Positions 19,876 to 27,945 of a stretch of DNA of 64,000 nucleotides are shown in pieces (positions within the stretch are counted from its first letter, which is position 1; each line of letters opens with the position of its first letter). Both the position numbers and the translations under genes were made by a program. The stretch comes from Lachnospiraceae bacterium (GTDB lineage: Bacteria > Bacillota > Clostridia > Lachnospirales > Lachnospiraceae): the NCBI GenBank assembly GCA_022799355.1, contig JAAWOG010000005.1:1-64000 (forward strand). Reading direction: 5' to 3'. The notes beneath the pieces were generated by a model. The model ran no database searches. It had not been told where the DNA came from and saw only the letters and a list, made by a program, of their open reading frames with translations.

Positions 19876-20745
19876 ATGGAAAACAAAAGAGCATTTTTAA
19901 AGGATAAACAAAGGATTGTAATCAAAATAGGCTCCTCTTCCCTGCAGCATCCTGAGACCGGGGATCTGGATTATACGAAGCTGGACGTGCTGGTGCGGGA
20001 AATCTGTAATCTGCGCAATATGGGGAAGGATGTGGTGCTTGTGACTTCCGGGGCGATCTCCGTGGGTAAGAAAGCGGTGCATATCACAGAGATCGAAGAT
20101 GAGGACGAAGATCACTGTATCGCCGTTAAACAGGCTTGTGCGGCGGTAGGGCAGGCGAGACTGATGATGATCTACCAGAAGATCTTTGCCGAGTACAATC
20201 AGATGACGGCACAGATTCTGATGACGAAAAATACGATTGTGGACAACTTAAACCGCTATAACGCTCAGAATACTTTCAGGGAACTTTTGAAGCTGGGGGT
20301 GGTGCCGATTGTCAATGAGAACGATACGGTGGCAACCTATGAGATTGAGATCGGGGATAATGACACGCTTTCCGCCATTGTGGCGGCGCTGATCGATGCG
20401 GATTTGCTGATACTGCTCTCCGACATCGACGGGCTTTATACCGATGATCCCCGTACCAACCCTGACGCGGAGTTTGTGGAAGAAGTAAACCAGCTTGATC
20501 AGGAGACCATGCAGATGGGGAAGGCTTCCACCGGAAGTGCAAGCGGAACGGGCGGCATGAATACAAAACTGCTGGCGGCAAAGATCGCCACCAAATCGGG
20601 GATCGATATGCTGATCGCCAACAGCAAAGATATCAAAGTGATACACCGGCTACTTGCCGGGGCGCAGATTGGGACGCTGTTCCGTACATCCGGGTATGAT
20701 CAGAAGTTTGATCTGCCGCTGTTTGTGGAGAGGATGCACAGATAG
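19876..20745 (+). CDS. proB: Glutamate 5-kinase
   Basis: IVIKIGSSSLQ; VTSGAISVGKK; NENDTVATYEIEIGDNDTLSAIVAAL; GTGGMNTKLLAAKIA. Confidence 0.95.
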   Translation: MENKRAFLKDKQRIVIKIGSSSLQHPETGDLDYTKLDVLVREICNLRNMGKDVVLVTSGAISVGKKAVHITEIEDEDEDHCIAVKQACAAVGQARLMMIYQKIFAEYNQMTAQILMTKNTIVDNLNRYNAQNTFRELLKLGVVPIVNENDTVATYEIEIGDNDTLSAIVAALIDADLLILLSDIDGLYTDDPRTNPDAEFVEEVNQLDQETMQMGKASTGSASGTGGMNTKLLAAKIATKSGIDMLIANSKDIKVIHRLLAGAQIGTLFRTSGYDQKFDLPLFVERMHR

Positions 20746-20757
20746 TATCACACAGAA

Positions 20758-21450
20758 ATGAAGGGTGAGATGGAAGAGCAAAAAGAACGAAAAACCAGTC
20801 TGCGAAAACAAATACTAAAAGAGCGAAACAGTTTATCCGAAGAAGTACGACAGAGGATGGATAAACAGATTTTTAAGGAGCTTATCCGGTATGATGAGAA
20901 AGAGCCCTGTGCCGCGTATTTGTCTTATGTCAATTATAAGAGTGAAGTTTCTACAAAAGAATTTATACTCTGGTGTTTAGAAAAGGAGAAAACCGTTTTT
21001 GTGCCGAAAGTTTTCGTTGATTCGTCTTTTCATCCTGGGAACATATCCTGTTCTTTTCAGGAGGCGGAGAAGAAACGGACGGAAATGGATTTTTTTCAGA
21101 TCCACGGGTGGGAAGAAATGGAAACAGGGTATCAGGGAATTTGGGAACCGAAAATATTGCCTGGGAGAACGTTTGGGGAATGGCTTGCAAAATCAGAAAA
21201 AGATATGGGACATGGGGCGGAAAAGATTTATTTGCGAATGCTTCTTCCGGGGGCGGTTTTTGATAAAAAAGGGAACCGGATCGGCTATGGCGGCGGCTTC
21301 TATGACAGATGGCTCGCCGGATGGGAGCATTTAACCAGTGATAAGCCGATGGTGCTGGAAAAGATCGGACTTGCCTATGAGATGCAGGTCGTGGAAACGC
21401 TTCCGGCAGAGCGCTTTGACAAAAAAGTGGATCGTGTGATTACGGAATAA
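20758..21450 (+). CDS. 5-formyltetrahydrofolate cyclo-ligase
   Basis: KTSLRKQILKERNSLS; LPGAVFDKKGNRIGYGGGFYDRWL. Confidence 0.93.
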   Translation: MKGEMEEQKERKTSLRKQILKERNSLSEEVRQRMDKQIFKELIRYDEKEPCAAYLSYVNYKSEVSTKEFILWCLEKEKTVFVPKVFVDSSFHPGNISCSFQEAEKKRTEMDFFQIHGWEEMETGYQGIWEPKILPGRTFGEWLAKSEKDMGHGAEKIYLRMLLPGAVFDKKGNRIGYGGGFYDRWLAGWEHLTSDKPMVLEKIGLAYEMQVVETLPAERFDKKVDRVITE

Positions 21451-21460
21451 GGCGGATATT

Positions 21461-22531
21461 ATGATCGATACTATTTATTTTTTCGCATCCAAAACAGATA
21501 TATGCAATATATTTCACGAGATAGAACAGCAGTTCGACATCAAATACTGCATGACGGAAGCAGATAGGGAAGCCGGCAGAGGTGAGATGCCCCAAATGGA
21601 GTTTGATACCATTGATGAGATCGCGGACGACTGTCATGCCGCTCATTCTATTCAGCCGTTTTATCTGATCGCGCCGAAAACGCAGACGATGAAGAGATAC
21701 CGGCAGGCGTTAAAAGACAGGGATGATATCGAGAGATATCGGATGATCTATACGGAAAACGGAAACAGCGTGATGTTAAAGGGAATGCAAAAACATGAGG
21801 ATTTGACATACGATTATTATATCCACATTGCCAGAAACCTCGAGACGGAATTTTCCGGTGAACTGTTCAAAAAACTTGTGCGGGAAATAAAGAAAAACTG
21901 TGTGAGGATAAAGTATAATACCCCGATCTATATCGGAAAGGACATGTACCGGAGCAAAGAGGAATTTGTCTTTTCCGGTGAGAGATGCGGATGTTTTACT
22001 CTGACAGAGACAGATGAAGTGAAGGAGTGGTACAGAAGCCCGAAAGTCAGGGCGTTTGCGGATAAGCCCTTTGAGGAACAGCTTTTCTTTCTGCGGGATG
22101 TGTTTTGCGGAAAGGAACTGAAAGATTACAGGGATGAGGAGAAAAACTTCACGGAAGATTATCAGAACTACAGGGTGGCGATGTCCGGGCTCTGGGACAT
22201 CAGGGACCTGTCACGTTTCAAAAACGTATTTGAGCTGTTCAACGATGAGGCCAGGGTACCGTCCCCCATGGCGATGACCGCTATGGAGTATCTGTGCGAG
22301 GCGTGTGTTTACGCGGCATCCCGGCAGAAACCGGATGGAATCGGGATTTTGCTGGAGTATTTACATGATATACCGGAAAAAGGGTATCATTGCGGCTGTG
22401 AAGGGATCGTTCGGATTTTGTCAAAGAAAAAATATCGCGAGAGGTTTCAGGAAAGCCTTGCAGGTGCGTCGGAGGATACACAGGTGTTGGTAAAAAAGAT
22501 CCTGTCCGGGATAAAGGGAGACGCGCAATAG
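21461..22531 (+). CDS. Hypothetical protein
   Basis: 356-aa ORF with coding-like composition between the cyclo-ligase gene and proA; no family recognised. Confidence 0.6.
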   Translation: MIDTIYFFASKTDICNIFHEIEQQFDIKYCMTEADREAGRGEMPQMEFDTIDEIADDCHAAHSIQPFYLIAPKTQTMKRYRQALKDRDDIERYRMIYTENGNSVMLKGMQKHEDLTYDYYIHIARNLETEFSGELFKKLVREIKKNCVRIKYNTPIYIGKDMYRSKEEFVFSGERCGCFTLTETDEVKEWYRSPKVRAFADKPFEEQLFFLRDVFCGKELKDYRDEEKNFTEDYQNYRVAMSGLWDIRDLSRFKNVFELFNDEARVPSPMAMTAMEYLCEACVYAASRQKPDGIGILLEYLHDIPEKGYHCGCEGIVRILSKKKYRERFQESLAGASEDTQVLVKKILSGIKGDAQ

Positions 22532-22591
22532 CTGCAAGCACCCCTGTAAAAATGGTTTTATAATAAGAGCAATGCGGAAAGGAAGAAAAAT

Positions 22592-23836
22592 ATGAATCTG
22601 GAACAACTTTGTAAAAACGCGGCGGCTGTAAAATATGAGATGCAGACGTTATCCACGGAAAAAAAGAATCAGGTGCTCTGCCGGTGCGCGGAGGCGCTGG
22701 TCCGGCGTCAGGGAGAAATACTCGAGGCAAATGAAAAAGATATGCTGAGAGCGGCGCAGAAGAAAATGCTCCAAGGGCTGCAGGACCGGCTTAAGCTGAA
22801 TGCGGTCCGCATCGAAGGTATGGCGGAAGGGCTTAATCAGATCGCGGCGCTGCCCGATCCGGTGGGAGAGGTTATGGAACAGTTTGACCGCCCGAACGGG
22901 CTTCACATTGAAAAATGCCGTGTGCCCATTGGTGTGATCGGCATTATCTACGAGGCCCGCCCCAATGTGACGGCGGATGCCTTCGGGCTCTGTTTTAAAA
23001 CAGGAAATGTGGTGATCTTAAAGGGCGGGAGCGATGCGTTCTGTTCCAATCAAAAGATCGTGGAGGTGCTGCGGGGTGTGCTCATGGATAACGGGATATC
23101 CGCCGATGTCCTGTCCATGATAGAGGATACCAGCAGGGAGACGGCGGCGGAATTTATGAAGATGCATAAATTTGTAAATCTTCTGATCCCCAGAGGAGGC
23201 GCCGGACTGATCCGCAGCGTGGTGGAAAACAGTACGATCCCGGTGATCGAGACAGGAACCGGAAACTGTCATATTTATGTGGATGAGGAGGCGGATATCG
23301 ATATGGCGGTATCCATCATTTTCAACGCGAAAACCCAGCGGATCGGCGTCTGCAACGCCTGTGAATCCCTGGTGGTCCATGAAAAGGTAAAAGATGCCCT
23401 GCTGCCGAAACTGGCGGAAAAACTCAGAGAGAAGCAGGTGGAGATCAGGGGCGACGAGCAGGTATGCGCGGTACTTTCTGACTGTGTGCCTGCCACGAAG
23501 GAGGATTACGGGACGGAATATCTGGACTATATCCTTTCCATAAAGACAGCGGGCTCCGTGGAGGAAGCCATCGCTCATATCAACCGTTATAATACCGGAC
23601 ATTCCGAGGCGATCATCACCGAAAATAAGTCCCATGCGGAGAAGTTTCTGCGGGAGGTGGACGCCGCCTGCGTGTATGTAAATGCGTCCACAAGATTTAC
23701 GGACGGATTTGAGTTCGGCTTCGGTGCGGAGATCGGTATCAGTACCCAGATGCTTCATGCAAGAGGGCCTATGGGGCTGAAGGAACTGACAAGCTACAAA
23801 TATCAGATTTACGGCGACGGCCAGATACGGTGCTGA
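22592..23836 (+). CDS. proA: Glutamate-5-semialdehyde dehydrogenase (gamma-glutamyl phosphate reductase)
   Basis: [74 protein letters not shown]. Confidence 0.96.
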   Translation: MNLEQLCKNAAAVKYEMQTLSTEKKNQVLCRCAEALVRRQGEILEANEKDMLRAAQKKMLQGLQDRLKLNAVRIEGMAEGLNQIAALPDPVGEVMEQFDRPNGLHIEKCRVPIGVIGIIYEARPNVTADAFGLCFKTGNVVILKGGSDAFCSNQKIVEVLRGVLMDNGISADVLSMIEDTSRETAAEFMKMHKFVNLLIPRGGAGLIRSVVENSTIPVIETGTGNCHIYVDEEADIDMAVSIIFNAKTQRIGVCNACESLVVHEKVKDALLPKLAEKLREKQVEIRGDEQVCAVLSDCVPATKEDYGTEYLDYILSIKTAGSVEEAIAHINRYNTGHSEAIITENKSHAEKFLREVDAACVYVNASTRFTDGFEFGFGAEIGISTQMLHARGPMGLKELTSYKYQIYGDGQIRC

Positions 23837-23840
23837 GGAT

Positions 23841-24617
23841 ATGATGGAAGATAAAAGATATCCCCTGGAAGATATGGAAGAAAACAGGCGTTATTTCGGG
23901 GAGATCACGGATCTTTTGCTCTCACGCGAGAAAGAGACAAACGGTTTCGGTACCTTGCAGGAAAAGACGATCCACGAGGTGATCAAGGATTTTTACTGTT
24001 ATGACCATGATTTTCAGGAGCAGAGAAGGGGGCGTTACATAGCGGATATTGCCGTGGATCATGAGATCTGGGAGATCCAGACAAAGGCTTTTCACAGACT
24101 TCGCGGAAAACTGGATGCCTTTTTAAAAGAGTATCATGTGACGGTGATCTATCCGGTGGCAGTGGAAAAAAAGATATACTGGCTGGATCAGGAGACAGGA
24201 GCCATCACGGGGGGCAGGCGCTCTCCGAGAAGGGGAAGCGCATACGATGTGTTCCATGAGCTGTACGCGATCCGTCCGTACCTGCGAGATCCCAACCTTT
24301 CATTTCATATTGTCCTGATGGATATGGAGGAGTATAAACTGTTAAACGGCCGGAGCAGGGATAAGAAGAGAGGCGCTTCGCGGTATGACCGCCTGCCGGG
24401 GAAGCTGCGGGATATTGTGCGGATCGAGCACATCAGCGACTATGCCCGTTTTCTGCCGGAGGAACTTCCGGAAGAGTTTACTTCCGGAGATCTGGCAAAA
24501 TGTGCCCATATTCCGAGAGGCACGGCGCAGACCTGCCTGCTGATCCTGCGGGATTTAGGTGTTGCAGAACTGATCGGGAAAAAAGGGCGGTCGAATCTGC
24601 ACCGGAGGAAGCGGTAA
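23841..24617 (+). CDS. Putative PD-(D/E)XK-like nuclease fold fused to C-terminal winged-helix-like region
   Basis: EKTIHEVIKDFYCYDHDFQEQRRGRYIADIAVDHEIWEIQTKAFHRLRGKLDAFLKEYHVTVIYPV (D-x(n)-ExQ pattern); C-term FTSGDLAKCAHIPRGTAQTCLLILRDLGVAELIGKKGRSN. Confidence 0.5.
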   Translation: MMEDKRYPLEDMEENRRYFGEITDLLLSREKETNGFGTLQEKTIHEVIKDFYCYDHDFQEQRRGRYIADIAVDHEIWEIQTKAFHRLRGKLDAFLKEYHVTVIYPVAVEKKIYWLDQETGAITGGRRSPRRGSAYDVFHELYAIRPYLRDPNLSFHIVLMDMEEYKLLNGRSRDKKRGASRYDRLPGKLRDIVRIEHISDYARFLPEELPEEFTSGDLAKCAHIPRGTAQTCLLILRDLGVAELIGKKGRSNLHRRKR

Positions 24618-24640
24618 AACGAAGGAGAGCGAGAGTACAT

Positions 24641-25213
24641 ATGAACTATATAGAAGAACTGAAAAAGTATAACCCGAAAAACGCCCAGGAGGCGGCGAAT
24701 CAGGAGATGATCCTGCGGTATATCGAGACTTTTCCCGATACGATCCTCACCCGGGAGAACGGTTTCGCCCATATGACAGCTTCCTCGATGATTTTCAATA
24801 AAGCGCGGGACAAGGTGCTGATGGTCTATCACAATATTTACCGTTCCTGGTCCTGGACCGGCGGACATGCGGACGGTGAGGAGGAGATGCTGCCCGTGGC
24901 AAAGAGGGAGGCGACGGAGGAGACCGGCGTAAAAAATCTGCGGGTATTATTGGAGACTACGGCGGAAGGACCATTGGCGGCGGTGGACGTACTGCCTGTC
25001 TGGGGACATGTGAAACGGGGGAAGTATGTCTGTGCCCACCAGCATCTGAACTACGGTTATCTGTTTGAGGCGGATGAGGAGGAAACGCTGCATATCAAAG
25101 CGGACGAAAACTCTCAGGTGGGCTGGATTCCGGTCCCGGAGATCCGGGAAAAAGTGACGGAACCGGATATGATCCCGGTCTATGAGAAGTTGATCCGACT
25201 TGGGGCGCGATAG
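24641..25213 (+). CDS. NUDIX hydrolase
   Basis: GGHADGEEEMLPVAKREATEETGV Nudix box (GX5EX7REUXEEXGU). Confidence 0.92.
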   Translation: MNYIEELKKYNPKNAQEAANQEMILRYIETFPDTILTRENGFAHMTASSMIFNKARDKVLMVYHNIYRSWSWTGGHADGEEEMLPVAKREATEETGVKNLRVLLETTAEGPLAAVDVLPVWGHVKRGKYVCAHQHLNYGYLFEADEEETLHIKADENSQVGWIPVPEIREKVTEPDMIPVYEKLIRLGAR

Positions 25214-25281
25214 GTACTTTTCTTGTAAAAAAAGGGGAACTATGCTATGATATCATCGTGATCAAAAAGGGAGGTGCTATC

Positions 25282-25821
25282 ATGTCACTTAAAAAAGTAT
25301 ACGAGTATTTTCAACATTATGACAAGCAGACTTATCAGGTCGTAGCCTGTATGGGAAATGAGCCGTCCAGGCAGGACATAAAAGTGTTTGAGGATCAATA
25401 TAACATAGAGCTTCCTGCTGACTTCAGCGAATTTACCATGTCTCCCCTCGGCGGGCTTTATATGGAAGTGCGGGAAGAGATATGGCCCAGAGCGAAGATG
25501 TATGAGGTCGGACCGTTCTGGTCATTTTGCCGCGGGATCATAGTCTACGGAATTGCGGATGAGATACCGGAATTTCTTGATATCAGGGTAAAAACAAAAG
25601 AATTGCATGATGAGGGATTCACCGATTTTATACCGTTTCTGTCCGTTATCGGGAACGGCGATGAAATATTCTGTTTTGACAGAGAGAATAAAATCGTTCT
25701 TCTTGATCATTACACAACAGGGGAAGCTGTGCCGTTTGAAGGGACTTTCCCGGATTGCCTGATGCAGCAGATTGAAGAACTGGAAGAACGCAAAAACAGG
25801 AAGATTCGGGGAGAAGGATAA
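25282..25821 (+). CDS. SMI1/KNR4 (SUKH) family protein
   Basis: DIKVFEDQYNIELPADFSEFTMSPLGG; FIPFLSVIGNGDEIFCFD; RBS GGAGGTG before ATG 25282. Confidence 0.7.
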   Translation: MSLKKVYEYFQHYDKQTYQVVACMGNEPSRQDIKVFEDQYNIELPADFSEFTMSPLGGLYMEVREEIWPRAKMYEVGPFWSFCRGIIVYGIADEIPEFLDIRVKTKELHDEGFTDFIPFLSVIGNGDEIFCFDRENKIVLLDHYTTGEAVPFEGTFPDCLMQQIEELEERKNRKIRGEG

Positions 25822-25860
25822 GAGGAAAGAAAGAGAGGGGGAATAGGGAGGGGAGGGATT

Positions 25861-26385
25861 ATGGAAAGAAACATAAGCGTCATAAAAGATGTGAATGGGA
25901 AGCAGATTGTTATTGTAAATGATATTCGTTTTAAAGGAAAAAGAAATATAGATTGGGATGAGGTGGAACAGTATTTAAAACAGTATGTGGGAGAATTTAT
26001 AGAAATTGCCGAAAGTAAAGAAATTATATATATTGGCAGTGACTTACCTGATGAATATTCGGGTTCAAAGTATACTGCAAAGTTAAAAGGAGCATTAGCA
26101 AAGGCAAAAGCAAATGCTGCACAGGGAATTCCGGAGATAATAGAAATTGCGGAGAATAAAAGATTTCGGGAAAATCTGGAAAGAAAACATGATAAAAATG
26201 CAAAATATGGCTGGTATCGATATGATTCCAGATTCGCAATACCAGTTTTTGATGAAAATAATGATGTTTTGCGGTATAATGTATTTCATGCAGAGTTGGT
26301 GATAAGACATTCCGAAAACGGAAAGCTGTATTTATATGATATCATAAATATAAAAAAAGAAACGAGCACCCCGCTTGAGCCATAA
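25861..26385 (+). CDS. LPD3/phage-toxin-like domain protein
   Basis: VIVNDIRFKGKRNIDWDEVEQYLKQYVGEFIEI; FHAELVIRHSENGKLYLYDIINIKKETSTPLEP resembles the LPD3 / barnase-EndoU-ColicinE5-like polyvalent-protein domain; AT-rich. Confidence 0.5.
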   Translation: MERNISVIKDVNGKQIVIVNDIRFKGKRNIDWDEVEQYLKQYVGEFIEIAESKEIIYIGSDLPDEYSGSKYTAKLKGALAKAKANAAQGIPEIIEIAENKRFRENLERKHDKNAKYGWYRYDSRFAIPVFDENNDVLRYNVFHAELVIRHSENGKLYLYDIINIKKETSTPLEP

Positions 26386-26427
26386 GCTGTACGGTAAAAA
26401 ACCCGCTTCTTTTTATGGACTAATTAT

Positions 26428-27921
26428 ATGACAGAGAGGGAGAAAAGTCAAGAGAAAGTGTATATGGAAGAAAAAATTTCCCAAAAAATTGATATAGATA
26501 CGATAGATATCCATTCCATTCCGCCGGCAGAAGAACCGGCGAGACAATACTATTACATAAAAAAATGCCGCCTGCTTCTGCAGGAGATAAAAGAAAGAGA
26601 AGGGCGTGAGCTCACCTGTAATGTCACAAATTTTGGCTGTCAGATGAACGCCCGGGATTCGGAGAAGTTACTCGGCATTTTAAGAAGCGCGGGCTTTCAG
26701 GAGACCGATTCGGAGGATGCCGATTTTGTGATCTACAATACCTGCACCGTGCGGGATAATGCAAACCAGCGTGTCTTTGGCAGGCTGGGTGTTTTGAACG
26801 GCTATAAAAAGAAAAATCCGCAGATGAAAGTGGCGCTCTGCGGCTGTATGATGCAGGAGGACCTTGTCATCGAAAAACTCCGCAAAAGTTACGGCTTTGT
26901 GGATCTGGTGTTCGGCACCCATAATCTGTACAAATTTGCGGAACTGCTGTACCGCTGTTATACGGAAAAGGGCATGATCGTCGATATCTGGGAGGATACG
27001 GACAAAATCGTGGAGGATCTGCCGGTGGAGCGTAAATATCCGTTTAAATCCGGCGTCAATATTATGTTCGGCTGCAACAATTTCTGCAGTTACTGTATTG
27101 TGCCCTATGTGCGTGGGCGGGAGCGGTCGAGAGCGCCCGAAGAAATTCTGCGGGAGATCAGGAATCTGGCGGCGGACGGCGTAAAGGAAGTCATGCTTCT
27201 TGGCCAGAACGTCAATTCCTACGGAAAGGAGCTGGCGGGGATGGGCTTTCTGTCTTTCCCGGAACTGCTCAGGGAAGTGGAGAAAGTGGAAGGGATCGAG
27301 AGGATACGCTTTATGACGTCCCATCCGAAGGATTTATCCGATGAACTGATCGAGGTGATGAGGCAGTCGAAGAAGATCTGCCGGCATCTGCATCTGCCCC
27401 TGCAGTCCGGCTCCACAAGGATTCTGAATAAGATGAACCGGAGGTATACAAAGGAATCCTACCTTGCGCTGGCGGAGAAGATCCGGCGGGCGATACCGGA
27501 TATCTCCCTGACAACGGACATCATCGTTGGCTTTCCGGGGGAGAGCGAAGAGGATGCGGATGACACCATCGATGTGATCAGGAAAGTGCGGTTTGACAAC
27601 GCCTTTACCTTTGTGTACTCCAAACGGACAGGCACCCCGGCGGCGGCTATGGAACAGGTGCCGGAGAAGGAAGTGCGGGAGAACTTTGACCGGATACTGG
27701 CCTGCGTGCAGGAGACGGCGAGAGAGAGAGTAAAACGTTTTGAAGGGCAGGTGCTTCCTGTTCTGGTAGAAGAGTTAAATGAACAGGACACATCCCTTGT
27801 GACAGGAAGATTGTCCAATAATACGGTGGTGCACTTTCCGGGGGATGCATCCCTGATCGGGGAGATCGTGGATGTGAAACTGGTAAGATGCGAAGGATTT
27901 TATTATATCGGGGAAAGATAA
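26428..27921 (+). CDS. miaB: tRNA (N6-isopentenyl adenosine(37)-C2)-methylthiotransferase
   Basis: NVTNFGCQMNARDSEKLLGIL; NIMFGCNNFCSYCIVPYVRGRERSRAPEEIL (CxxxCxxC); TRAM region. Confidence 0.96.
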   Translation: MTEREKSQEKVYMEEKISQKIDIDTIDIHSIPPAEEPARQYYYIKKCRLLLQEIKEREGRELTCNVTNFGCQMNARDSEKLLGILRSAGFQETDSEDADFVIYNTCTVRDNANQRVFGRLGVLNGYKKKNPQMKVALCGCMMQEDLVIEKLRKSYGFVDLVFGTHNLYKFAELLYRCYTEKGMIVDIWEDTDKIVEDLPVERKYPFKSGVNIMFGCNNFCSYCIVPYVRGRERSRAPEEILREIRNLAADGVKEVMLLGQNVNSYGKELAGMGFLSFPELLREVEKVEGIERIRFMTSHPKDLSDELIEVMRQSKKICRHLHLPLQSGSTRILNKMNRRYTKESYLALAEKIRRAIPDISLTTDIIVGFPGESEEDADDTIDVIRKVRFDNAFTFVYSKRTGTPAAAMEQVPEKEVRENFDRILACVQETARERVKRFEGQVLPVLVEELNEQDTSLVTGRLSNNTVVHFPGDASLIGEIVDVKLVRCEGFYYIGER

Positions 27922-27945
27922 AAAGACGTAAACGAAGGGTAAGAG

